Part shown: one piece after another, positions 17,380-24,893 of the stretch | How positions within the stretch are numbered: the first letter of the stretch is position 1 | How the letters are laid out: every line of letters starts with the position of its first letter | NCBI GenBank assembly: GCA_965207705.1 | Contig: OZ242292.1 | Span: forward strand, 372,001 to 436,000 | Direction: 5' to 3' | DNA from: JAAOII01 sp965207705 | GTDB taxonomy: Bacteria > Pseudomonadota > Gammaproteobacteria > CBDBNL01 > JAAOII01 | DNA: 64,000 nt | Position numbers and translations under genes: made by a program | The notes under the pieces: model-generated | Told to the model about the DNA's origin: nothing | Seen by the model: only the letters and a program-made list of their open reading frames with translations | The model's database searches: none

Positions 17380-17450
17380 AGCGGGTGAAGGGAATCGAAC
17401 CCTCGTTAGTAGCTTGGGAAGCTGCTGTTCTACCATTGAACTACACCCGC
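17380..17450 (-). tRNA. tRNA-Gly (anticodon CCC)
   Basis: Read on the minus strand the sequence folds as a cloverleaf of 71 nt without CCA. The acceptor GCGGGTG pairs perfectly with CACCCGC, the D-arm is GTTC...GAAC, the T-arm has GGTTCGATTCC, and the anticodon loop is TTCCCAA, giving anticodon CCC for GGG codons. The sequence closely resembles E. coli glyU. The discriminator base is T and the CCA end is not encoded. The anticodon stem GCAGC/GCTAC contains a C-A mismatch at the second pair. Confidence 0.95.
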
Positions 17451-17474
17451 TCTCTATTATTCCCATACAAGCGG

Positions 17475-18089
17475 CTATTTGCCTTTTTTGAGTTGCGCTA
17501 CTTCCTTTTTAAGAGCGGCTAATTCTTTGGCTATATGCTTGATATCGGGGTGGATGCCAGGCGGTTTGCGCCCTTTAGTTCGCACTATATATGCGGGTAT
17601 TCCCACTACCGAGGTATCTGCTGGCACATCCTTTAGCACTACTGCATTGGCTCCTACCATAGAGTTATCGCCCACAGTGATAGGTCCCAAAACCTTAGCG
17701 CCCGCCCCTATGGTCACGTTGTTATGCAAAGTGGGATGGCGTTTTACTCCGCGCTGAAAGTTGGTGCCGCCTAAGGTTGACTTCTGATACAAAGAACAAT
17801 CATCGCCTATTTCTGTGGTCTCGCCTACCACCACGCCACAACCATGGTCAATAAAAAATCTCTTGCCGATTTGCGCTGCTGGGTGAATCTCCACCTGAGT
17901 TAGAAATCGCGCAAATTGGGCTATAAAACGCGCCAACCACTTCAATTTAATATTCCATAATAAATGGGTACAACGATATATCCAGGTGGCGTGCAGACCA
18001 GGATAACAGGTAATTATTTCAAAGATGTGGCGCGAGGCAGGATCCTTCTGCTTGTAGGTTGCTATGTCTTCCCTAAATGCTGTGAACAT
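17475..18089 (-). CDS. cysE: serine O-acetyltransferase
   Basis: A 204-residue protein matching the short (EpsC/SRPI-type) serine acetyltransferases. It transfers acetyl from acetyl-CoA to serine to make O-acetylserine, the acceptor in cysteine synthesis. The left-handed beta-helix is visible from about residue 90: IHPAAQIGKRFFIDHGCGVVVGET contains the Asp-His pair of the active site, followed by GDDCSLYQKSTLGGT, VTIGAGAKVLGPI and DNSMVGANAVVLKDVP. The C-terminal tail is rich in lysine and coiled-coil-like (AKELAALKKEVAQLKKGK). It is a monocistronic-looking gene between the tRNA and trmJ. Confidence 0.95.
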   Translation of the reverse strand: MFTAFREDIATYKQKDPASRHIFEIITCYPGLHATWIYRCTHLLWNIKLKWLARFIAQFARFLTQVEIHPAAQIGKRFFIDHGCGVVVGETTEIGDDCSLYQKSTLGGTNFQRGVKRHPTLHNNVTIGAGAKVLGPITVGDNSMVGANAVVLKDVPADTSVVGIPAYIVRTKGRKPPGIHPDIKHIAKELAALKKEVAQLKKGK

Positions 18090-18177
18090 CTATAAGTTGT
18101 AAAGATTAGTGGTAACCATTAAAATCATTATAACAAAATTTAATTGGCTAATTATAAAGGAAGTCATTGTTTAGTCA

Positions 18178-18954
18178 TCACGAGTCATCACTATTTTTGC
18201 AGTGACGGATACTATGAGTTATGACGCCGCGCAGCATATCTGCCTCGTTAGCGTATAAAGGAACTCGGTTAAAAATTCGGCGCATTTTACGCATTATACT
18301 TGCTGGTCTTTGCGGATTAAAAAATTTAATCTGCTGCAACCATTCTTCTAAATGCTGGTAAAAACTCTCCATAGCAGCATCATCTGCCAACGGCATTTCT
18401 TTCTGGCGGGCTAATCTGTTGCTTTTGTTTATTTTGCCATCTTGTAGCGGCTCTATCATTTGCGCCTTGTCAAAATGCTGCGCTCCGCACAATAATTCGT
18501 AGCACACAATTTGCACCGCAGATGCCAGATTAAGAACTGGATATTCCATATCTGTAGGGATAAAAAAGTGCATACGGCATCTAAGCAATTCATCATTGGT
18601 TAGTCCTTTGTCCTCGCTGCCAAATAGTATAGCAATTTCTTCCTCTGCTTTGCTCACAATTTGGATTAGCTCGTTTGCCCCTTCGCGAACGGGGTAAGTT
18701 TGGATAGGTAGCCGTCGGGAGCGGCTGCTGGTTGCTACGATGTTAGCGCACCCTTTTAGCGCCTCATCCAGTCCATCAAAAACTTGCGCCTTAGCTAATA
18801 GATCTGAGGCACTGGCAGCAAACAATGTTGCCTCTTTACTGGGGAACTGGCGCGGACGCACCAACGAAAGTTTACCAAGACCCATGTTTTTCATCACACG
18901 AGCCGCCGCGCCTATATTGCCACCATAAAGTGGCTCAACAAGGACGATGTTTAT
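18178..18954 (-). CDS. trmJ: tRNA (cytidine/uridine-2'-O-)-methyltransferase TrmJ, start codon unclear
   Basis: TrmJ 2'-O-methylates position 32 in the anticodon loop of several tRNAs. SPOUT motifs are clear: KNMGLGKLSLVRP, ATSSRSR, ILFGSEDKGLTNDEL, FIPTDMEYPVLNLASAVQ, then the C-terminal MRKMRRIFNRVPL region. The first canonical start is a GTG at 18897, but the conserved first strand and loop of the family (NIVLVEP, then GGNIGAAARVM) are encoded upstream of it, in frame, up to a TGA. No ATG, GTG or TTG lies in that upstream part. Candidates are ATA at 18952-18954 (used here) or CTG at 18973-18975, which overlaps the htpX stop region. Either a rare start codon is used or the gene has lost its start. 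Function assignment is firm, the start is not. Confidence 0.88.
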   Translation of the reverse strand: MNIVLVEPLYGGNIGAAARVMKNMGLGKLSLVRPRQFPSKEATLFAASASDLLAKAQVFDGLDEALKGCANIVATSSRSRRLPIQTYPVREGANELIQIVSKAEEEIAILFGSEDKGLTNDELLRCRMHFFIPTDMEYPVLNLASAVQIVCYELLCGAQHFDKAQMIEPLQDGKINKSNRLARQKEMPLADDAAMESFYQHLEEWLQQIKFFNPQRPASIMRKMRRIFNRVPLYANEADMLRGVITHSIRHCKNSDDS

Positions 18955-18964
18955 ATTCTTTAAA

Positions 18965-19888
18965 CTAAGAGACAGAGGGAGGTAAACTCTTCAGGGCTGC
19001 TATTCTTTTTTCCAATGGAGGATGAGTGGATAATAATCCTAATAATCTACTGCGACCACCTTTAATGCCAAAAGCAAGCAAACTATCAGGCATCTCAGCT
19101 GGCTGATTATAAACCCTTTGCAAACTCTGTAAGGCGGATATCATATCTGCTGGTGAAGTTGCAATTGCGGCAAAGCGGTCAGCGCGATACTCACGCCAGC
19201 GTGAAAAATAACAAACTAATATTGAAGCAAAAATACCAAATATCATATCAAATAACAGAACGGTGAAGAAATAGCCAATTCCTATGCCTCCTCCCTCGCG
19301 GCGAAATACTATTCTATCCACAAAAAAAGCAACGACACGAGCAGCAAATAGCACAAATACGTTTACCACTCCTTGTATAAGGGCGAGGGTTACCATATCC
19401 CCATTGGCTACATGCCCCATTTCATGCGCCATAACAGCTCTGATTTCACGCGCATCAAATTGCTGAAGCATGCCCTGGCTAACTGCGACTAAGGCAGCAT
19501 CCTTATTCCAACCAGTCGCAAAAGCATTTGGCTGCGCCGAAGAAAATATCCCAACCTCAGGCATCTTGACACCAGCATCATTTGCTAGTTTTTGTACCAT
19601 ATCTAGTAGCTGTCTCTCACCAGCGCTGGGATTCTTCGTATTAATAATTTTTACCCCCATAGACATTTTGGCTATGGCTTTAGACATAAAGAGAGATAAA
19701 AATGCCCCGCCTATACCGAAGATAGCGCAGAAAATAAACAGCCCGCCTAAATTAATTCCGTATTGGCTGGAATAATAGGCAATATCTATGCCTTGGGATG
19801 CGAGTATTGATGATACTACAGCAAATACTATAGAAAATACCAGCAGTACCATGAGGTTCGTAAGAACAAAAAGTAATATTCGTTTCAT
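18965..19888 (-). CDS. htpX: membrane zinc metalloprotease HtpX
   Basis: A 307-residue M48B protease that degrades misfolded inner-membrane proteins together with FtsH. Two N-terminal membrane segments (residues about 4-30 and 47-68) and two further ones (about 167-190 and 204-227) flank the active site. The zinc motif is H154-E155-x-x-H158 in VMAHEMGHVANGD, with E233 in WREYRAD as the likely third ligand. In E. coli htpX is induced by envelope and heat stress; here a strong promoter with CTTGAAA boxes lies just before the gene. The stop codon region overlaps the probable true start of trmJ. Confidence 0.97.
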   Translation of the reverse strand: MKRILLFVLTNLMVLLVFSIVFAVVSSILASQGIDIAYYSSQYGINLGGLFIFCAIFGIGGAFLSLFMSKAIAKMSMGVKIINTKNPSAGERQLLDMVQKLANDAGVKMPEVGIFSSAQPNAFATGWNKDAALVAVSQGMLQQFDAREIRAVMAHEMGHVANGDMVTLALIQGVVNVFVLFAARVVAFFVDRIVFRREGGGIGIGYFFTVLLFDMIFGIFASILVCYFSRWREYRADRFAAIATSPADMISALQSLQRVYNQPAEMPDSLLAFGIKGGRSRLLGLLSTHPPLEKRIAALKSLPPSVS

Positions 19889-19897
19889 AATGAATAT

Positions 19898-19935
19898 ATT
19901 ATATAGATGTTTTAAGAAATTTCAAGAAATTTCAA
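19898..19935 (-). promoter_or_regulatory. htpX promoter with duplicated CTTGAAA -35 element
   Basis: On the minus strand TTGAAA (19920-19925) is 16 bp from a perfect TATAAT (19898-19903), close to a consensus sigma-70 promoter. A 10-bp tandem repeat (AAGAAATTTC on the plus strand, starting 19914 and 19924) supplies two CTTGAAA boxes ten bases apart; CTTGAAA is also the -35 consensus of heat-shock sigma-32 promoters, though no CCCCAT-type -10 is seen. The -10 box is 9 bp from the htpX ATG, giving a leader of about three bases. Confidence 0.6.
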
Positions 19936-19957
19936 GGTTTTATATAGAAGTAATGCA

Positions 19958-19978
19958 GAGGCGAGCATGGCTCGCCTC
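19958..19978. terminator. 9-bp hairpin behind ftsZ
   Basis: GAGGCGAGC, loop ATG, GCTCGCCTC forms a perfect 9-bp stem 46 bp behind the ftsZ stop. No T-run follows on the minus strand, so it is not a clean intrinsic terminator; it may stabilise or end the dcw transcript. Its core resembles the terminator at 41522-41550. Confidence 0.45.
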
Positions 19979-20023
19979 GGACACAAACGGGGAAACTTAT
20001 GATATGAGAAGAATTATTAACCA

Positions 20024-21109
20024 TTAGTCCATTTGACGCCTTAGGAATGTTGGAACATCCATAAGGGATTCGCTATCTGGCTCATTAACTGTATCATTAA
20101 CCACCAAATTATCTGACTTATGTATATTAAAGTCGGGCTTTACTTTATCAATTCCAGAGGCAACGATAGTTACTCTGATAGCATCTTCCATTCCTTCTTC
20201 AATCGTCATACCTGTAATGATTCTTGAGTCGGGGGAAGCGCATTCATGCATTCTATCGCATACTTGTTGAAAGTCATTAAGGGTGAGATTATCATTCCCT
20301 GTAACATTAACTAATATGCCTTTAGCCCCTTGCAACTGGACATTATCCAGTAATGGGCTGGCTATCGCCTGTTCAACTGCTTTAATTGCCGCGCCTTCCT
20401 CACTAGAATAGCCGGTTCCCATCATGGACATGCCCATATCAGACATAACCGACTTCACATCTGCAAAGTCAACGTTAATTTCACCGGGGCAAGTAATAAG
20501 ATTTGCTATGCCGCGCACTGCGTTTAACAAAACATTATTCACCGCAGCAAAGGCATCTAAAACCTTCATACCCTGGCCATATTTTTCTAATAACCTGTCA
20601 TTGGGGATAACTATCAATGCATCAACTGAATTATGTAATTGCTCCAACCCTTTGCTAGCAATTTCATTTCTTCTATTGCCTTCAAATTTAAATGGTTTGG
20701 TAACTACCGCCACAGTCAATATACCTAATTCCTTAGCGGCTTCTGCTATCACAGGAGCAGCTCCTGTTCCAGTTCCGCCACCTAAGCCCGCGGTAATAAA
20801 TAGCATATCGGCGCCTTCTAAACTAGCGCGAATATCCTCTCTATCTTCCATCGCTGCTTCTCTGCCACGCACTGGGTCGCCGCCGGCTCCAAGTCCTTTA
20901 GTCAACCTTTTACCAATGGGCAAATGCTGTTGTCCTTGGACTTTGGATAGGTCTTTAACATCAGTGTTAACACATAAAAAGTGAACACCCGTTATTTTTT
21001 CCAGCACCATGTGCCGAATTGCATTACAGCCGCCGCCCCCTACTCCTGCCACTAATATTTTGGCAGTTTCAAAGGGAATGGACTGATTTTCAAATATATC
21101 TTCTCTCAT
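20024..21109 (-). CDS. ftsZ: cell division protein FtsZ
   Basis: A 361-residue tubulin homologue that polymerises with GTP into the Z-ring at midcell. The nucleotide-binding GVGGGGCNA (residues 22-30), the tubulin signature GGGTGTG (110-116) and the T7-loop region NVDFADVKSVM are intact. The C-terminal peptide DVPTFLRRQMD is the conserved tail that binds FtsA and other membrane anchors; the linker before it is short. GAGGAAA stands before the ATG. It is the last gene of the dcw cluster, 49 bp behind ftsA, with a hairpin after the stop. Confidence 0.98.
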   Translation of the reverse strand: MREDIFENQSIPFETAKILVAGVGGGGCNAIRHMVLEKITGVHFLCVNTDVKDLSKVQGQQHLPIGKRLTKGLGAGGDPVRGREAAMEDREDIRASLEGADMLFITAGLGGGTGTGAAPVIAEAAKELGILTVAVVTKPFKFEGNRRNEIASKGLEQLHNSVDALIVIPNDRLLEKYGQGMKVLDAFAAVNNVLLNAVRGIANLITCPGEINVDFADVKSVMSDMGMSMMGTGYSSEEGAAIKAVEQAIASPLLDNVQLQGAKGILVNVTGNDNLTLNDFQQVCDRMHECASPDSRIITGMTIEEGMEDAIRVTIVASGIDKVKPDFNIHKSDNLVVNDTVNEPDSESLMDVPTFLRRQMD

Positions 21110-21158
21110 ATCTAAGTTTCCTCATGTTAATAATAAATTAAATCGTAATGTTATCTGA

Positions 21159-22436
21159 CTAAAAATTCTTGCCTACCCAATTATGAATCCTATCAAACCA
21201 GGCAGACCTGCCAAAAGGATTATGATTGTAGAAAAAGCCATCGCTATGCCGAGCTTGAATTCTCTCTTCAAGACCAAACTCTAACATACCGCAAGCAGTT
21301 GTAAAGGCAGGATTATCTTTTATCATCTGGTTAGCGGAAGTGGCAACAGTAGTGCTATTGGATGCAGAGGCATTAGAAATGTTCAACGGACTTCCCACTC
21401 TAACCGCCGAGTGCATTATCTCTGCCGCTAAATCAGACAGCCCTTCAATACGGGAAGCCCCGCCTACCAACACAACTCCAGCCGTTATTTTGCGCTTAAG
21501 TTCTTCCTTAATCAATTGTTCTTCTACAAAGCTTAGCATCTCCTCATAACGTGGTTGAATAAAGCTAGCCAAAGTTTGGCGGCTAACCTCCTGCTCGCTG
21601 CGATAATCAACGCGTGAAATCTTTACTACATCTTCTGCTTTGGTTCTATCCGCCAAAGCACAACCATATCTCTTCTTGTAATCTTCCGCTAATCTGGTGG
21701 GAATACGCAAAGCAGCCGCAATATCATTTGTGACATTATCGCCGCCAGTGGGAAGCGTGCTAATGAAGAGCGGAGCGCTATCTTTTATAACCAATGTTTT
21801 AACCGTCCCCGCTCCTATATTAATCAGGCATACTCCCGCTTCTCTTTCGTCTTGTTGTAAGGCGCAATAGCTATCAGCTATCTGTTCTACCACCACTCTT
21901 TCAACTGATAAATTACAGCGCGCAACACACTTATGCAGGTTGCGCACTATGTTGCCTAACCCGCTAATCAAATAAGAATTCACTTCCAAACGAACTCCAG
22001 ACATCCCTAAGGGGCGACGCACATTATGCTGTCCATCTATGCTGAAGCTTTGTGGCAAAGCATGAATTAGCAACTCATCCTGTGGAAAAACTACGGCTTT
22101 AGCGGCTCCTACAACTGTTTCTACATCTTCCATCTCCACTTCTTTACCGCGAATAGCGGTTGAACCATGTGAAGTGCGTCCTGCAATATGAATGCCTCCC
22201 GTCCCCAAATAAACACTGGTGATATTTATACCTGCAGTTGCCCGAACTTCAGATACTGCCTGCTGAATGGCATCTTCTGTCGCTTTAATATCCACCACTG
22301 TTCCCTGTTCAATTCCTTTGCAGGGGGCTACGCCCATACCGATTATGTCTATGCTGCCATCATTAAGCATACGCCCCATTAATGAGGCAACCTTTGAACT
22401 GCCTACATCAAGAACTGTTAATATGTTATCTTTCAT
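21159..22436 (-). CDS. ftsA: cell division protein FtsA
   Basis: A 425-residue actin-like ATPase that tethers FtsZ to the inner membrane and recruits later divisome proteins. The N-terminal LTVLDVGSSKVASLMG phosphate-binding strand, the SHMA-insertion region, and the GAGTVKTLVIKD and GVVLVGGASRIEGL motifs are clear. The C-terminus (GRSAWFDRIHNWVGKNF) forms the amphipathic membrane-targeting helix. It follows ftsQ by 2 bp and precedes ftsZ. A serine/asparagine-rich stretch (ISNASASNSTTVATS) near residue 360 looks like a local low-complexity insertion. Confidence 0.97.
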   Translation of the reverse strand: MKDNILTVLDVGSSKVASLMGRMLNDGSIDIIGMGVAPCKGIEQGTVVDIKATEDAIQQAVSEVRATAGINITSVYLGTGGIHIAGRTSHGSTAIRGKEVEMEDVETVVGAAKAVVFPQDELLIHALPQSFSIDGQHNVRRPLGMSGVRLEVNSYLISGLGNIVRNLHKCVARCNLSVERVVVEQIADSYCALQQDEREAGVCLINIGAGTVKTLVIKDSAPLFISTLPTGGDNVTNDIAAALRIPTRLAEDYKKRYGCALADRTKAEDVVKISRVDYRSEQEVSRQTLASFIQPRYEEMLSFVEEQLIKEELKRKITAGVVLVGGASRIEGLSDLAAEIMHSAVRVGSPLNISNASASNSTTVATSANQMIKDNPAFTTACGMLEFGLEERIQARHSDGFFYNHNPFGRSAWFDRIHNWVGKNF

Positions 22437-22438
22437 AA

Positions 22439-23401
22439 TTATGCTTTGCTTGCCCCTTTATAAGAAACCGCTATTTTATTATCATATCTAAGGTCAATGG
22501 ACTTTATACGCGCTAAATCTGATGGATATGATTGTAAAAATCTCTGCAACCTTGATAACCTTCCTGTATGGTCGGATGCGCCTAATCTTATTACTCCCTT
22601 ATTCTCAAAAATTATCAGCAGCACACCGCTTGGACTGATTGAATATTCACTTACTTCTATATTTGCTGTGGATAGTATTTGCGCCGCTCTTCTCATAGTC
22701 ATAGACATAGCCATTGTCATCTCAGTTGTCGCGGGCTGCGCATTGGGAACTTCTTCATAAAAATCGCCTTTTATAAGCGGAATTTTCTGCTCGCCGCCAT
22801 TTATGCCTTTATCATCCTCATAAGCAATAACACTAATTGACTCATCGTTCATAAATACTAATCGTTGGCTATCAAGCCGCCCTAATGGTATAGATTTTTC
22901 AATCTCAATCAATATTAAAGGACTATCAACACCAGCATGTTTCTTAATTGTGGCGCTCCTAATCCAAGTAGTTGCTTCAAGTGTTGCTTGCATCTCTTCC
23001 AAGCTATCTTGTTTGCTTAACGAATATTTAATCTCAGTCATTTCTGCAGGCGCTAGCTCTGTATTAATAAAAATTTCTGCTTTATTATTGTTTTGCAATA
23101 CACTGGCAAAAATCCATATTAAGAATATCAAAAGCGCCGCCAACATAATAAAAACCTGCCCCATCATCATAAAGTAAGAACGAATTGTGAACACCTCTGC
23201 TTCATCGCTATACTGTTCTTTAGATGCTAACATTTTCCAAAAGTCACCAGATTTACCTTGCTCTTCATGCGATAACAAATATGCTGAAGAACCCGAAGAT
23301 CCGAACAAAAACTTTAATAAATAATAAGAGCGACTTAGATTATATAACCATAAATCGCCCTTATTATGGGGGGCCGAAACCAAAAAACTTAAAATTGACA
23401 T
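22439..23401 (-). CDS. ftsQ: cell division protein FtsQ
   Basis: A 320-residue bitopic protein of the FtsQBL subcomplex. A cytoplasmic N-terminus of about 78 residues precedes one membrane segment (residues 80-100, FIMLAALLIFLIWIFA). Behind it come a POTRA-like region (WIRSATIKKHAGVDSPLILIEIEK) and the FtsQ/DivIB domain ending in RIKSIDLRYDNKIAVSYK, the most typical part. Overall similarity is weak, as usual for FtsQ, and the call also leans on its place between murC and ftsA. A repetitive MTMAMSMTMRR stretch lies near residue 230. Its ATG overlaps the murC stop (TAATG). No ddl gene precedes it, unlike in E. coli. Confidence 0.85.
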   Translation of the reverse strand: MSILSFLVSAPHNKGDLWLYNLSRSYYLLKFLFGSSGSSAYLLSHEEQGKSGDFWKMLASKEQYSDEAEVFTIRSYFMMMGQVFIMLAALLIFLIWIFASVLQNNNKAEIFINTELAPAEMTEIKYSLSKQDSLEEMQATLEATTWIRSATIKKHAGVDSPLILIEIEKSIPLGRLDSQRLVFMNDESISVIAYEDDKGINGGEQKIPLIKGDFYEEVPNAQPATTEMTMAMSMTMRRAAQILSTANIEVSEYSISPSGVLLIIFENKGVIRLGASDHTGRLSRLQRFLQSYPSDLARIKSIDLRYDNKIAVSYKGASKA

Positions 23402-24837
23402 TAGTTTAAATACAAATTATTATCCGCCAGGTCTTGTGCCAGCATTCCTATGCTGCCCGCGCCCTGAGTTATCACAATATCATTAGACAACAGAACCCTG
23501 CCAAGTATTTGAGGCAACTCATCAGTGTTGTTAATATAGATGGGGTCTATCTTACCAAATTGTCTTATGCTTGATGCCAAGCTTTTTGAATCGGCGCCTG
23601 GCAGCACTTCTTCACCTGCGGCATATACCTCAAGCAAAAGTAAAACATTCGCATTGCTTAATTCACGGACAAACTCATCATACAATTCTTTAGTGCGGCT
23701 ATATCTATGTGGTTGAAAAATCATTACACATCTTCTGTTACGCCAGCCCTCCTTGATAGCATTCAGAGTCACTTTAATTTCACGTGGATGATGTCCGTAA
23801 TCATCAATCAGCATAATATTCTTTATATCTTTTTCTTGGCTAATACTATCAAAGTTACCCAAGCAATCTTGGCGACGAGATACTCCGCTAAATTCGCTAA
23901 TACCTTTGCAAGTCCTGTCTCTCGCTATGCCTAACTCAGTAGCTGTAGCTATACATGCAAGAGCATTTAGGACATTGTGTTTGCCTGGCACATTAATAGT
24001 TAAATGACGCTTTTCTCCGTCTGGGAAAATAACATCAAACTGGGTAGTCATTTCAAATTGACGCACATTTGATGCCTGATAATCCGCATCCTTGCTAAAT
24101 CCATATCTAACTATAGGGCGAGCCACGCGGCTTTCAATGTCACGCAAGTTATCATCATCTATACACAAGACCGCCAACCCATAAAAAGGCAGACGATGTA
24201 AAAATTGTAAAAAGGTATTTTTTAGAACTTCAAAATCATTGTCGTACTTGCTCATGTGCTCTCTATCAATATTTGTGACAATAGATATTGCTGGCTGCAA
24301 ATATAAAAAAGAAGCATCGCTCTCATCCGCCTCTGCCACAACATATTTACCCGAACCCAGTTTAGCGTTGGTCTTAGAGCTTTTAACTAAGCCGCCCACA
24401 ATAAAAGTTACATCTTCTCCGCCAGCTGCCAAAACCTTTGCCATCATACTAGTAGTTGTGGTTTTGCCATGGGTACCGGCAATAGCTATACCAAAGCCAA
24501 AACGCATAATCTCAGCAAGCATCTCGGCGCGCTGGGCAATAGGAATATTTGTTTTCTCCGCAGCGCGAATTTCTACATTATCATTATCAATTGCAGTGGA
24601 GCGGACGATAAGATGCGCGCCTTTTATATGCGCTGCTTTGTGTCCAACATAAGCATTAATGCCCAACTCTGTTAGACGCTTCATCACCGCAGAATTTTTT
24701 TCATCAGAACCGCTAACCTCATAACCCAATCCATGCAGTATCTCAGCCAAGCCGCACATACCTGAGCCGCCAATGCCAATGAAATGGACATGCTTGACAC
24801 GGGCAAGTCCCGCCTGAGCCCATTTATCTAAGCGCAT
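23401..24837 (-). CDS. murC: UDP-N-acetylmuramate--L-alanine ligase
   Basis: A 478-residue Mur ligase that adds L-alanine to UDP-MurNAc in the cytoplasm. The Rossmann-like VHFIGIGGSGMCGLAEIL binds the UDP substrate, GTHGKTTT (121-128) is the ATP P-loop, EADESDASF and the IDDYGHHPREI motif follow, and the C-terminal domain carries FQPHRYSRT. Length is usual. It is preceded by a 17-bp tandem repeat that duplicates an AAGGATG ribosome-site element, and its stop overlaps the ftsQ start (TAATG). Confidence 0.98.
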   Translation of the reverse strand: MRLDKWAQAGLARVKHVHFIGIGGSGMCGLAEILHGLGYEVSGSDEKNSAVMKRLTELGINAYVGHKAAHIKGAHLIVRSTAIDNDNVEIRAAEKTNIPIAQRAEMLAEIMRFGFGIAIAGTHGKTTTTSMMAKVLAAGGEDVTFIVGGLVKSSKTNAKLGSGKYVVAEADESDASFLYLQPAISIVTNIDREHMSKYDNDFEVLKNTFLQFLHRLPFYGLAVLCIDDDNLRDIESRVARPIVRYGFSKDADYQASNVRQFEMTTQFDVIFPDGEKRHLTINVPGKHNVLNALACIATATELGIARDRTCKGISEFSGVSRRQDCLGNFDSISQEKDIKNIMLIDDYGHHPREIKVTLNAIKEGWRNRRCVMIFQPHRYSRTKELYDEFVRELSNANVLLLLEVYAAGEEVLPGADSKSLASSIRQFGKIDPIYINNTDELPQILGRVLLSNDIVITQGAGSIGMLAQDLADNNLYLN

Positions 24838-24842
24838 TTCAT

Positions 24843-24893
24843 CATCCTTAGCATTTCATCATCCTTGGCATTTCATTACCCTCAGCATATCAT
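24843..24893. repeat. 17-bp tandem repeat at the murG/murC junction
   Basis: Three adjacent 17-bp units (24843-24859, 24860-24876 and a degenerate 24877-24893) of the type CATCCTTAGCATTTCAT, with a partial fourth reaching the murC ATG. On the minus strand each unit carries AAGGATG plus ATGAAATGC, so the ribosome-binding element before murC has been multiplied. The murG stop lies inside the repeat and its last residues (MLRVMKCQG) are encoded by it. Confidence 0.85.
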
